Source: VRUE01 sp963718755 (GTDB lineage Bacteria; Actinomycetota; Thermoleophilia; Solirubrobacterales; 70-9). Taken from it: a stretch of DNA of 64,000 nt. The notes beneath the pieces were generated by a model that ran no database searches, was not told the origin of the DNA, and worked only from the letters and a program-made list of their open reading frames with translations. Where the stretch lies: positions 186,001 through 250,000 of the forward strand of contig OY970376.1 of assembly GCA_963718755.1 (NCBI GenBank), written 5' to 3'. The position numbers were made by a program, and so were the translations under genes. The first letter of the stretch is position 1; every line of letters starts with the position of its first letter. Below are positions 16,851 through 25,670 of this stretch, piece after piece.

Positions 16851-19139
16851 TCAGCCGGGGACTACGAACTTCTTCTTCGCCGGGCTCAGATCGACCCGCC
16901 CTCCTGGATCGATCGCGCGCACCCAGAAGACATGCTTGCCGGATGCCAAGCCCTCGTATCTCTTCGGCGACCTGCAGAGATCGAACGGCTTGCCGTCGAG
17001 CTTGCAGAGGAAAGTCGAGTTGGCCTGGTCGGAGCGGAACACGAAGCGGACGGTGTGGTTGCGTGCCCGGCCCCCGACGATTTTCGTCCGTGGCCGGATC
17101 CGCGTTATCGCGCTCTCGAGCGAGCTCGATTCCCCGCTTCCGAAAGCCCCGCCAACGCCTCCCCCGGCCGCACCTTCCGATCCAGGGGTCGTCGCGATTG
17201 CAAGCTCTGAGGTGGCTCCGTCTTTCGTCTGCGTGGCCGCGATGATCGTCCCCGCCGGAACCGCGGCGTCATAGGTGAGCTCCCAACCGCCGGCGCTGTT
17301 GGCGACGGCTTCGCCGAGGAACGATTCGAGCTCCCCGGCGGCGGGGAGCTGCTTGCGGAAGATGCGGACCGTGGCTTCTTTTTCCGCGCCGCCGCTTGCT
17401 CCGGTCTCGGTCGCGGTCGAGACAGTGGGGGGTTTGATCCCTATGTTGGGCCCCACTTCCGTGCTCGGAGAGGCGGCGACCAAATCGATGAAGGGGCCCC
17501 CGTTGCCGGTTCCCCGGTTGCGGGCCACCTCGTTTCGGGTCGCTTGGACGTTGGCGATCTCGATCGCCGCGCCGCCGCTGCCGTCGATGACGTTCTCGTC
17601 GCTCGACGTATCGCCGCCGATCAGGTTTCGGATCGCTTTTGAGGGCAGACCTTGGATCCAGATTCCGGCAGCGCCAGCGCCAAGGATCTCGTTGCCGAGG
17701 ATCTCGTTGAGATTGTTTTCTACCTGGATGCCGCTGATCGCGGACCCTTTAACCAAGTTCCCTTCGATCACATTGCCGTATGCAGCAGTGGATTTGGAGG
17801 TTTTGATTCCGATTTGCGAGTTGAAGATCCGGTTGCCGAGGATCCACGCTCCCTCGCCTTGCTGAGCGATCGCAACACCGTCCTCCATCCTGATCTCGTT
17901 GCCGAAGATCTCGGCTTCGGCGGCCCGGCTCGGCAGATCCGCCGAGTTGACGACGATTCCGTCGTCGGGCGGGGACAGGGTCCCCAGGCCGGTCACGTCG
18001 GTCCCGATGAAATTGCCGCGAACAGCAAGATCGCCGGCAGCCGGGCCGGCGAGGACGCCGACGCTGCCGCCGTTGATGCGATTGGCTTCACCCCCAGATG
18101 ACCCGCCGACGATCGTGTGAGCCGCTTCGCCCACGCGTACACTGGCGCCGGCATTGGGAACCGCCGCGCTTCCGTTCGCGTTGAGGCCGATGTAGTTGCC
18201 GGCGACGGACGTCGACGCGGCCTCGGTCTCTGATCCGCCGTCCCCTTCCAGGTCTATGCCGTTCAAAGCCGCGCCGGAGATCACGTTGCAGCCTCCGTCG
18301 CACAGTGGGCTCGAGGCCGCTTCCGAGCTCACCTTGGTGCCGATCGCCGTGCCGGTTACTTCGGAGCCTGCGACCGAGACGACCTCCATGCTGTCGCCGC
18401 CGTTCGCGGCCGGAGTAGCCCCGTCCGGCTCGACCCCGAAGTAGTTGCCGAAGACCCTGACGTCGTTGCCCCCGTGGACGTCGAGCCCATTGGCAGAGTT
18501 GCCGGCAAAGACGTTCCCCTGTTCAAGCCCTTCCCCGCCGATGAGGCTGAGATTCGATCCCAGACCGACCAGGACGCCGGTCCCGTTGCCGGCGATGGTG
18601 CCGTCGAGCGAGACGCCGAGCCAGCTGCCTTGGATCTTGGTCCGTGGCGAGCCTTCGAGACTGATCGCCGTCTGCGCGCCGGTCATCGCCAGGCCCCAGA
18701 TTTCGACTCCTTCGGCGTTGGAGACGATCAGCGCAGGTTCCCCGCTCGGGCCGTCGATGCCGACGCAGGGCCCCCTGACTTCGGCCCCGGTTTCGCAGGT
18801 CCGCCCGTTGATGAACGCCGGCACGGTGACCGCGGGCAGGCTTTCGCCCAGCGCGATCGTGTCGGCAGCCTGCCCTTCGAAGATTTCCTCGTCGAAGTCG
18901 ATACGGGTGGATTCCCCCAGGCTGACCCCCTCTTCAATCGCCGCCCGCAGCGTGCACTCTTCGGCCGCGGTCTGGCAGCTTGCGTTGCCGGGCAAGGCAT
19001 CGACTGCGTCAACGGTGCTGTCGACCATGAATTCTTCAGCGCTGGCAGGAGAGGGGCCTGCCAGCACACAGGCGAGCACGATCAGGGCCACGACAGAGAC
19101 CCCGCCTCGACGCCTCCCAACTACCTCGCCGGACAGCAC
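16851..19139 (-). CDS. Secreted right-handed beta-helix (CSLREA-type) protein
   Basis: A 762-residue exported protein. After a signal peptide (about 14-35) comes FMVDSTVDAVDALPGNASC and ECTLRAAIEE, the CSLREA-type N-terminal motif. Residues about 110-560 are repetitive with recurrent N-x-I/V-x-G-N strands (EIFGNEIRM, AYGNVIEGNLV, NEILGNEILG), the ladder of a NosD/pectate-lyase-like beta helix. A C-terminal module (about 680-762: FRSDQANSTFLCKLDG, GKHVFWVRAID) resembles Ig-like domains of surface proteins. Role inferred as extracellular structural or carbohydrate-interacting protein. Confidence 0.82.
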   Translation of the reverse strand: MLSGEVVGRRRGGVSVVALIVLACVLAGPSPASAEEFMVDSTVDAVDALPGNASCQTAAEECTLRAAIEEGVSLGESTRIDFDEEIFEGQAADTIALGESLPAVTVPAFINGRTCETGAEVRGPCVGIDGPSGEPALIVSNAEGVEIWGLAMTGAQTAISLEGSPRTKIQGSWLGVSLDGTIAGNGTGVLVGLGSNLSLIGGEGLEQGNVFAGNSANGLDVHGGNDVRVFGNYFGVEPDGATPAANGGDSMEVVSVAGSEVTGTAIGTKVSSEAASSPLCDGGCNVISGAALNGIDLEGDGGSETEAASTSVAGNYIGLNANGSAAVPNAGASVRVGEAAHTIVGGSSGGEANRINGGSVGVLAGPAAGDLAVRGNFIGTDVTGLGTLSPPDDGIVVNSADLPSRAAEAEIFGNEIRMEDGVAIAQQGEGAWILGNRIFNSQIGIKTSKSTAAYGNVIEGNLVKGSAISGIQVENNLNEILGNEILGAGAAGIWIQGLPSKAIRNLIGGDTSSDENVIDGSGGAAIEIANVQATRNEVARNRGTGNGGPFIDLVAASPSTEVGPNIGIKPPTVSTATETGASGGAEKEATVRIFRKQLPAAGELESFLGEAVANSAGGWELTYDAAVPAGTIIAATQTKDGATSELAIATTPGSEGAAGGGVGGAFGSGESSSLESAITRIRPRTKIVGGRARNHTVRFVFRSDQANSTFLCKLDGKPFDLCRSPKRYEGLASGKHVFWVRAIDPGGRVDLSPAKKKFVVPG

Positions 19140-19277
19140 ACCAAGACTCTAACCGCCCCAGGGCAGTTGGGCAAGCTTTTTCGATCTAGTCGGCCGTCAA
19201 GCAAAATAAACAGAAGGATTCCCAAACTCGATGTTTCAATCTCTAGAGTGGTGCAGCAAACTTCAACCGGAGGTGTC

Positions 19278-19631
19278 ATGGCTGCCCGCTGCTCTGCTCT
19301 CGCCGTCCTCGCTCTCCTCGTTGCGCTGCTTCCCGCTGGCTCAGCCTCAGGTGCGAGCTACTCGACCAAGGTCGTCGTCAGCCTCAAGACCCCCGCCTTC
19401 CACGGAAAGCTGAAATCGAGCAGGAGCGCCTGCGCAACGAACCGCACGGTGAAGCTCTTCCGCAGGAAGCCGGGAGCGGACAAGCTTCTGGGCAGCGACA
19501 AGACCAGTGCCAAAGCCAAGTGGTCGATTCCGATCGGCAAAAGGCTGCCGTCGGGCGCCGCCTACTACGCCAAGGCCCCGGCAAAGGGCAGCTGCAAGGC
19601 GGCAAAATCAAAAGTGCTCACGATCGGTTGA
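19278..19631 (+). CDS. Small secreted protein, unknown function
   Basis: A 117-residue protein beginning with a signal peptide (CSALAVLALLVALLPAGSAS). GGAGG lies 4 nt upstream of the ATG at 19278, which decides this start against a much longer open frame. The mature part is basic and beta-rich, with CATNRTVKLFRRKPGADKLL and a KWSIPIG strand. It resembles a short extracellular beta-sandwich domain. It is divergent from the beta-helix gene and may share a regulatory region with it. No enzymatic motif is visible. Confidence 0.7.
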   Translation: MAARCSALAVLALLVALLPAGSASGASYSTKVVVSLKTPAFHGKLKSSRSACATNRTVKLFRRKPGADKLLGSDKTSAKAKWSIPIGKRLPSGAAYYAKAPAKGSCKAAKSKVLTIG

Positions 19632-19641
19632 TAATGCGCGG

Positions 19642-20172
19642 GTGACGCGCCGCCGTGGACTGATCGCAACCGCCGTTGCCTCGCTGCTTCTGCTGCTGGC
19701 GATGTCGCCCGCGGAGGAGCGAATGCAGGACGCGGGCGGGCCGGGGATGGTCCCCTTCGAGCTGACCGGAGGCGAGGAGCGGGCGGATGAGATCCTGGCC
19801 GAATGGGGTGAGGACGGACAGGATGCCGCGCGCGAGTCGCTCTGGATCGACTTCGGCTTCCTGCTCGCCTACGGCGCTTTCCTCACGCTTGCTCTCGCGG
19901 CGACCCGCGATCTAGCCAGGAAGCGAGGCTGGGATCGCCTGGCGGCGATCGGCGCCGTCGTCGTCTGCTTCGGCGCGCTTGGTGCTGCCTTCGACGCACT
20001 CGAGAACATCTGCCTTCTGCTCACCCTCGACGATGCCGGGGCGGCACTCCCCCTCCTGGCGACGATCTTTGCGAGCTGCAAGTTCGTTCTGCTCGCCGTC
20101 GCGATCGCCTACCTGCTCACCGGGCTGGCGATGCGGCTGCGTGGGCGCGGTGCCGCTACGCAGACGCCATAG
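19642..20172 (+). CDS. Multi-pass membrane protein of unknown function
   Basis: A 176-residue protein from a GTG at 19642, 10 nt after the small secreted protein. It has a hydrophobic N-terminal segment (about 8-25). A soluble loop of about 50 residues with an ELTGGEERADEILAEWGEDG stretch follows. Three further hydrophobic segments lie at about 70-90, 100-120 and 140-165. The C-terminus is basic (RLRGRGAATQTP). No family was recognised. The gene overlaps the end of the opposite-strand thioredoxin-fold gene by 17 nt. Confidence 0.65.
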   Translation: MTRRRGLIATAVASLLLLLAMSPAEERMQDAGGPGMVPFELTGGEERADEILAEWGEDGQDAARESLWIDFGFLLAYGAFLTLALAATRDLARKRGWDRLAAIGAVVVCFGALGAAFDALENICLLLTLDDAGAALPLLATIFASCKFVLLAVAIAYLLTGLAMRLRGRGAATQTP

Positions 20173-20446
20173 CGTCGCCTGGGCGGTCGAACAGCTCGCC
20201 AGCGCTGATCCGCTTCGCCATGTCCGCGGACTCCTCGCGATAGGCGCTGCCGTCCTCGAACTCAATCGTCGGGTATTTGCGCTGGCCGGAGATGCGCTCG
20301 AGCTCGTCGCGCTTGCCGGACCGCGTGGGGCCCTTGACGACCTCGTACTCGATCCCCTGCTCGTCGAGCGCCTTCTGCACGCGGTGGCACGGGTGAGCGC
20401 CGACCTTGGCCCACGTCGCCGAGCAGCGGTGAAGCTTGATCGCCAT
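20156..20446 (-). CDS. Glutaredoxin-like / GST N-terminal-like thioredoxin-fold protein
   Basis: About 96 residues, starting MAIKLHRCSATWAKVGAHPC. A leading beta strand is followed by a Cys-x11-Cys arrangement, an alpha helix (HRVQKALDEQGIEYEVV), a YPTIEFEDG strand with a cis-Pro-like position, and a final helix. This is the order of a glutaredoxin/GST N-terminal fold without the classical CxxC. AAGG is just upstream of the ATG at 20446, so this start is preferred over 20482. Likely a soluble redox or binding protein; substrate unknown. Confidence 0.7.
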   Translation of the reverse strand: MAIKLHRCSATWAKVGAHPCHRVQKALDEQGIEYEVVKGPTRSGKRDELERISGQRKYPTIEFEDGSAYREESADMAKRISAGELFDRPGDAMASA

Positions 20447-20502
20447 GACCACCACCTTATCCGGGCTATCCAATGCGGACAAGCCCGGCCCTCCCCCTCT
20501 TC

Positions 20503-20532
20503 TTGACAGGTGACTATTTAGTCACCTATTAT
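20503..20532 (+). promoter_or_regulatory. Promoter with palindromic operator for the ArsR-type regulator
   Basis: TTGACA (20503-20508) and TATTAT (20527-20532) are separated by 18 nt. The spacer is almost filled by a perfect palindrome AGGTGACTA-TT-TAGTCACCT (20508-20527). A repressor bound there would cover both core elements. The predicted start point falls at the ATG of the regulator gene (20540), so the transcript should be leaderless. Confidence 0.8.
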
Positions 20533-20539
20533 CTGCGCC

Positions 20540-20851
20540 ATGGACGAGGTGTTCAAGGCACTGGCAGATCCGTCGCGGCGGACCTTGCTCGATGCCCTCT
20601 TCGCGGAAGACGGGCAGACGCTGAGCGCACTGGAAGCACGCCTGCCGATGACCCGGTTCGGCGTCATGAAGCACCTCAAGGTGCTCGAAGGGGCGCGCCT
20701 GGTGACCAGTAAGCGACGCGGTCGCGAGAAGCTCCACTTCCTCAACCCCGTCCCGATCCGGCTCATCCACGACCGCTGGGTGAGCAAGTACGCCGAGCCT
20801 TGGGCCGCCGGCCTGAGCGAGCTGAAGAAAGACATCGAGACCAAGGAGTGA
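20540..20851 (+). CDS. ArsR-family winged-helix transcriptional regulator
   Basis: A 103-residue protein beginning MDEVFKALADPSRRTLLDAL, the ArsR helix 1-2 signature. The recognition region LSALEARLPMTRFGVMKHLK and wing SKRRGREKLHFL follow. It lacks metal-binding cysteine motifs, as in ArsR proteins paired with SRPBCC partners. The promoter carries a perfect 20-bp palindrome, indicating autoregulation. It lies 5 nt upstream of an SRPBCC gene, a common two-gene arrangement. Confidence 0.92.
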   Translation: MDEVFKALADPSRRTLLDALFAEDGQTLSALEARLPMTRFGVMKHLKVLEGARLVTSKRRGREKLHFLNPVPIRLIHDRWVSKYAEPWAAGLSELKKDIETKE

Positions 20852-20856
20852 GTCAA

Positions 20857-21324
20857 ATGGAGAAAGTGTTCGAGATCTACATCAAGACGACGCCGGAGCG
20901 CCTCTGGGAGGCGATCACGGATGAGGAGACGCGGCAGAAGTACAACTTCGGGGTCGGGGTCAGCTCGGACTGGACGTCGGGCTCGCGCTATGAGTCCGTC
21001 CACCCGCAGGCGGGCATTGCGATCGCCGAGGGCGAGAACCTCGAGGTCGAGCCGCCGCAGCGGCTGGTCCAGAGCTTCACCGCGCTGTGGAGCGATCAGG
21101 TGAAGGACGAAGGGGTGTCCAGGGTGACCTGGGAGATCGAGCCGGTCGGCAGCTCCTGCCGGCTGACCGTCACCCACGACCAGCTGCGCGAGGGCGCAAA
21201 CGACGAACTCTTCGGTGGCTGGCCGATGATCCTCTCCGGCCTGAAGACCCTGCTCGAGAGCGGCGAGCTGCTCGACACCCCAGGCTCGCTGCGCTACTCG
21301 GCCGCCTCAGCGGACACGGAGTAG
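20857..21324 (+). CDS. SRPBCC (AHSA1-like) domain protein
   Basis: A 155-residue protein of the START/Bet v1-like fold: MEKVFEIYIKTTPERLWEAI at the N-terminus, then WTSGSRYES, PPQRLVQSFTALW, SRVTWEIEP and a C-terminal helix GGWPMILSGLKTLLESGE. Such proteins bind hydrophobic ligands in a deep cavity and are often encoded beside ArsR regulators. It is co-transcribed with the upstream regulator (5-nt gap). The ligand is unknown. Confidence 0.9.
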   Translation: MEKVFEIYIKTTPERLWEAITDEETRQKYNFGVGVSSDWTSGSRYESVHPQAGIAIAEGENLEVEPPQRLVQSFTALWSDQVKDEGVSRVTWEIEPVGSSCRLTVTHDQLREGANDELFGGWPMILSGLKTLLESGELLDTPGSLRYSAASADTE

Positions 21325-21335
21325 CTGGGTGGCGT

Positions 21336-21364
21336 GACCTATGCCCGATCCCCGGGCATAGGTC
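21336..21364. terminator. Stem-loop after the ArsR/SRPBCC operon
   Basis: GACCTATGCCC (21336-21346) and GGGCATAGGTC (21354-21364) form a perfect 11-bp stem with a 7-nt loop, 12 nt past the SRPBCC stop. No T tract follows, so it is either a terminator working without one or a transcript stabiliser. Confidence 0.6.
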
Positions 21365-21384
21365 CGCCTGCCCAACGGACCCTG

Positions 21385-21449
21385 CATATCTAGAGATACG
21401 CGCCTCCTCTCCCTGTAGTAACCCCAGAAACGTCTTCGCAAAAGCGAGG
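21385..21449. repeat. Hairpin repeat, diverged copy 4 (right edge of the island)
   Basis: The upstream CATATCTAGAGATAC block and TGTAGTAACCCCAGAAACG core match copy 1. After that the sequence differs, but a stem is still formed by CTTCGC and GCGAGG around AAAA. The last conserved base is near 21432, 88 nt past the dxs stop codon on the other strand. Conserved 5' part plus replaced hairpin suggests selection on structure. Confidence 0.7.
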
Positions 21450-21536
21450 CCGATTCGGTGCAACCAAGGAGGCCGCCGGGCAGGCTAGCCGATTGAGCGC
21501 TTTGGTGCAAGCACAGGTAGAAATCTGGTGAAGCAG

Positions 21537-23573
21537 CTAGTTGAGGGCGGGCTCGCCGCTGCGCAGCGCCGCCAGCACTCGCTCGGCCACCGACTCACCG
21601 GTCAGACCGACCTCCTCGCGCAGCAGCGCCGGCTTGCCATGGGTGACGTAGCGATCGGGCAGGCCGATCCGCATCACCCGCGCCCGGTCCCCCGGGCGAT
21701 CGGCGAAAGCGTCCTCGAGATGCTCCAGCACAGCCGAGCCGAAGCCGCCCGGCAGCACGTTCTCCTCGATCGTCACCACCAGGTCGTGGCCGAGAGCCAG
21801 CCGCTCCAGCAGCTCGGCGTCGAGCGGCTTGGCGAAGCGGGCATCGGCGACCGTCGGCCTCAGATCGTGATCGGCGAGCAGCTCGGCGGCCCGCAGCGCC
21901 ACCGAGACGCCGTAGCCGTAACCGACCAGTGCCACCCGCTCACCACTTGCCAGCAGCTCGCCGCTGCCGATCGGAATCTCGGCCGGCTCGGCCGGCAGCG
22001 GGACCCCCTCGGCCGCCCCGCGGGGGTAGCGCAGGGCCGCTGGACCGTCGTGTGCGATCGCGGTGCGCAGCATGTTGACCAGCATCGCCTCGTCGCGCGG
22101 CGCCATCACGACGACGTTGGGCAGCGGCCGGAAGTAGGAGACGTCGAAGGCGCCGTGATGGGTGGGACCGTCGTCGCCGACCAGCCCCGCCCGATCCATC
22201 GCGAAGGTGACGTCGAGCTCCTGCAGGCAGACGTCGTGGACGATCTGGTCGAAGGCGCGCTGGAGGAAGGTCGAGTAGATCGCGCAGACCGGCTTCGCCC
22301 CCTGCAGGGCCAGGCCGGAGGCGAGCAGAACCCCGTTCTGCTCGGCGATGCCGACGTCGTAGTACTGCTCGGGAACCTCGTCGGCGAGCTTCTGCAGCCC
22401 GGTCCCCCCCGCCATCGCCGCGGTGATCCCGACCACGCGCTCGTCGCGCTCGGCCTCGGCGACGATCGCCTCGGCGAAGACCTGCGTGTACTGGGGCGGC
22501 GCCCCGGCGACCGGCGGCTTCTCCAGCCGCTCCGGCGCGATCGCCTCCGGCGAGTCGGACTCCTTGACCGGAACCGGCTTCGGCGCCGGCGCCCCGTTGA
22601 CGATCGACTTCGGCTTCGCCGCGTGCCACTTCTCCATCCCCTCCAGGCCGCCCTCCTCGGCCGGGGCGAAGCCCTTGCCCTTGACCGTGTGGATGTGGAC
22701 GACGACCGGGCGGTCGGCCTCGAACGCCTCCTTCAGCGCCGCGCGCAGCGCATGCACGTCGTGGCCGTCGATCACGCCCATGTAGGCGAGGTCGAGCTCC
22801 TCGAAGAAGAGGCCGGGCGCCCAATAGGCCTTGATCGCCGACTTGATCTCCGGGCCCAGCCGTTCGATCCGCTTGCCGAAGCCGAGCGGCAGCTTGGTCA
22901 GGCGGTCCTCGACTCCCTCGCGGGCGTGGTAGAGGCGCGGGTTGAGCCGCACCCGGTTGAAGTAGCGCGAGAGCGCGCCGACGTTGGGTGAGATCGACAT
23001 ACCGTTGTCGTTGAGCACGATCACGACCGGCGTCTGCAGGCCGCCGGCCGCGTGCAGCGCCTCGTAAGCGACGCCGCCGGTCAGCGCGCCGTCGCCGATC
23101 ACCGCGGCGACCTTGCCGTCTTCGCCGATGCCCTTGCGCATCGCCTCCTTCAACCCGACCGCGTAGCCGATCGAGGTCGAGGCGTGGCCGGCGCCCATGA
23201 TGTCGTGCTCTGACTCGAAGATCGAGCAGAAGGGCGCCAGGCCCTCGTACTGGCGGATCGTCGGCAGCGCTTGCCGTCTTCCGGTGAGGATCTTGTGCGG
23301 GTAGGCCTGGTGGCCGACGTCCCAGAGGATCTTGTCGCGTGGCGAGTCGAGCAGGCTGTGAAGAGCAACGGCCAGCTCGCAGGTGCCGAGGTTGGCGCCG
23401 AAGTGGCCGCCGATCTCACCGATCGTGTCGATGATGTAGGTGCGCATCTCCTGCGCGACCAGCTGCAGCTGGTCGTCGCCGAGCGGGTGCAGGTCGACCG
23501 GCGAGTCGATCCTCTCGAGCAGGGACTCCTCCCCGCCCCTCGTGCCTTCTGGCTTCTGTGCTCCGTTGCTCAT
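21537..23573 (-). CDS. dxs: 1-deoxy-D-xylulose-5-phosphate synthase
   Basis: A 678-residue thiamine-diphosphate enzyme that condenses pyruvate and glyceraldehyde 3-phosphate in the first step of the MEP isoprenoid pathway. The N-terminal transketolase domain contains HFGANLGTCELAVALH, the DVGHQAYPHKILTGR block and the ThDP site GDGALTGGVAYEALH. The C-terminal half contains AEQNGVLLASGLAL and RYPRGAAEG. A linker of about 50 residues near 330-380 is Pro/Ala-rich. Its start overlaps the stop of the polyprenyl synthase gene by 4 nt. It is the last gene of the efp-nusB-isoprenoid unit before the island. Confidence 0.97.
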   Translation of the reverse strand: MSNGAQKPEGTRGGEESLLERIDSPVDLHPLGDDQLQLVAQEMRTYIIDTIGEIGGHFGANLGTCELAVALHSLLDSPRDKILWDVGHQAYPHKILTGRRQALPTIRQYEGLAPFCSIFESEHDIMGAGHASTSIGYAVGLKEAMRKGIGEDGKVAAVIGDGALTGGVAYEALHAAGGLQTPVVIVLNDNGMSISPNVGALSRYFNRVRLNPRLYHAREGVEDRLTKLPLGFGKRIERLGPEIKSAIKAYWAPGLFFEELDLAYMGVIDGHDVHALRAALKEAFEADRPVVVHIHTVKGKGFAPAEEGGLEGMEKWHAAKPKSIVNGAPAPKPVPVKESDSPEAIAPERLEKPPVAGAPPQYTQVFAEAIVAEAERDERVVGITAAMAGGTGLQKLADEVPEQYYDVGIAEQNGVLLASGLALQGAKPVCAIYSTFLQRAFDQIVHDVCLQELDVTFAMDRAGLVGDDGPTHHGAFDVSYFRPLPNVVVMAPRDEAMLVNMLRTAIAHDGPAALRYPRGAAEGVPLPAEPAEIPIGSGELLASGERVALVGYGYGVSVALRAAELLADHDLRPTVADARFAKPLDAELLERLALGHDLVVTIEENVLPGGFGSAVLEHLEDAFADRPGDRARVMRIGLPDRYVTHGKPALLREEVGLTGESVAERVLAALRSGEPALN

Positions 23574-24472
23574 TCGTTCCTGGTGAAGATGTAGTCGGCG
23601 ATCCCTCTCAGATCACCGGTTTCGCCACTGGCCCCGGCCAGCGCCGCTGTCGCCTTGGCGTGCGACTCGGCGGCCAGCTCGCGGGCGCGCTCGAGGCCGA
23701 AGAGACTGACGTAAGTGAGTTTTCCATGCCTCTCGTCGCTTCCGTGGGGCTTGCCGAGTTGCTCGTCGCTTCCGGTCACGTCGAGGATGTCGTCGACGAT
23801 TTGAAAGAGGACGCCGACCTCGCCAGCGAACCGGCGGTAAGCGATTGTCTCAGGTTCGGCCACTCCCTCGAGGGTTAACACGACACCGACGCCGGCGGCG
23901 ATCAAACGACCGGTCTTCAGCCCGTGCAGCGCGCGCAGCCCGTCCGCATCGTGCGCCTGGCCGGCAACGTCGACGTACTGACCTCCAACCATGCCGTCCA
24001 CCCCGGTCGCGGCAGCCAGCTCGGCAAGCGCCGCGAGCACTCGGTCCGGCTCTCCGGGCTGCTTGCAGAAGAGCTGGATCGCCTCGGCAAAAAGACCGTC
24101 ACCGGCGAGGATCGCGATGTCCTCGCCGTATTTGACGTGGGAGGTGGGCAGACCGCGACGCAGCTCGTCATCGTCCATCGCCGGCAGGTCGTCGTGGATC
24201 AGCGAGTAGGTGTGGATCAGCTCCAGCGCCGCAGCGACGGGCAGGTAGCGCTGCGGATCGGCGCCGAGGGCATGTGCGGTGGCGAGGGCAAGCACCGGGC
24301 GAACGCGCTTGCCCCCCGCCAGCAGCGAGTAGCGCATCGCCTCCTCGAGACCGGCGGTTGCCGGCTGCGCGGCGAAGCGCAGCCGCTCCAGCTCGGCGTC
24401 GACCAGAGCGCGCAGATCCTCGGGGTAGCTCACAGCGGCCGCGGCCGGCTCAACGCGAGCCCTCTGACTCAC
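23570..24472 (-). CDS. Polyprenyl (farnesyl/geranylgeranyl) diphosphate synthase
   Basis: A 300-residue trans-prenyltransferase. The first aspartate-rich motif DDLPAMDDDELRRG is near residue 94 and the second, VDDILDVTGSDEQLGK, near 227. The substrate motif GGKRVRPVLALA is near 53. It elongates allylic diphosphates with IPP, next to dxs in the same pathway. Chain length depends on residues before the first motif (ALELIHTYSLIH), compatible with a C15-C20 product but not decisive. The GTG at 24472 overlaps the XseB-like gene. Confidence 0.93.
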   Translation of the reverse strand: MSQRARVEPAAAAVSYPEDLRALVDAELERLRFAAQPATAGLEEAMRYSLLAGGKRVRPVLALATAHALGADPQRYLPVAAALELIHTYSLIHDDLPAMDDDELRRGLPTSHVKYGEDIAILAGDGLFAEAIQLFCKQPGEPDRVLAALAELAAATGVDGMVGGQYVDVAGQAHDADGLRALHGLKTGRLIAAGVGVVLTLEGVAEPETIAYRRFAGEVGVLFQIVDDILDVTGSDEQLGKPHGSDERHGKLTYVSLFGLERARELAAESHAKATAALAGASGETGDLRGIADYIFTRNE

Positions 24473-24632
24473 GGATGCGGCGGTTCGCCTCCTCGACCGC
24501 CTCGCTCGAGAGCTCGGCGGCCTCGCGGGCCAGCTCGGCGGCTCGCTCGTCGCTCGCCTCGGAGCCCTCCAGCTCGGCGGCGATCGCCTGCAGCCGGGCC
24601 GAGATCTCGCGCAGCCGCCCGCTCTCGCTCAC
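24450..24632 (-). CDS. XseB-like small protein (exodeoxyribonuclease VII small subunit?)
   Basis: A 60-residue helical protein, RLREISARLQAIAAELEGSE followed by a second helix ELSSEAVEEANRRIRES. The two-helix hairpin with a short acidic turn resembles XseB. Its position between nusB and the prenyl synthase is where xseB (with xseA) often lies. The usual XseB sequence LEEIV-x-LE is poorly conserved and xseA is not in the window, so the identification rests on position and helix pattern. Overlaps nusB by 4 nt. Confidence 0.5.
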   Translation of the reverse strand: MSESGRLREISARLQAIAAELEGSEASDERAAELAREAAELSSEAVEEANRRIRESEGSR

Positions 24633-25015
24633 TGGACCGCGTTCCCCTGGCGCTCACGCACGATCGCGCCGAGAATGCCGTTGACAAACCCGGGGGCGTC
24701 GGCTCCGCAGTACTCCTTGACGATCTCGACCGCCTCGTCGATCGCCACCTCGTCGGGAACGTCGTCGCTGTGCTCGATCTCGTGCAGCGCCACGCGCATC
24801 ACGTTCAGCTCCAGCGGCGCGATCCGCCCCAGCTCCCAACCGCGCGCGTGGCTGCCGATCGTCGCGTCGAGCTCGTCGCGGTGGGCATCCACCGCCTCGG
24901 CCAGCTCGCGGGTGAACGGCCGCGCCTCAGCCAGCAGCTCGGCCAGGGGGCGCCCGGTGACGTCGCGCTGGTAGCAGGCAAAGACGGCGTCGCGGCGCTG
25001 GTCGGATCTGCGCAT
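24629..25015 (-). CDS. nusB: Transcription antitermination factor NusB
   Basis: A 128-residue all-helical protein. Family features include RDAVFACYQRDVTG at the N-terminus, LGRIAPLELNVMRVALHEI near 63 and VAIDEAVEIVKEYCGADAPGFVNGILG at the C-terminus. NusB with NusE (S10) binds boxA in rRNA transcripts and promotes antitermination. It lies 33 nt downstream of efp, the conserved efp-nusB order. Confidence 0.95.
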   Translation of the reverse strand: MRRSDQRRDAVFACYQRDVTGRPLAELLAEARPFTRELAEAVDAHRDELDATIGSHARGWELGRIAPLELNVMRVALHEIEHSDDVPDEVAIDEAVEIVKEYCGADAPGFVNGILGAIVRERQGNAVQ

Positions 25016-25048
25016 CGGCCTATTCTCGCGCTTCGGCTCTCGCCGCGC

Positions 25049-25609
<561 letters not shown>

Positions 25610-25670
25610 GGCGGCGAATCCTAGAGCCTTGCTCGCCGACCGCAGCCTCTACCCTTGTCGTGCCTGGGAG

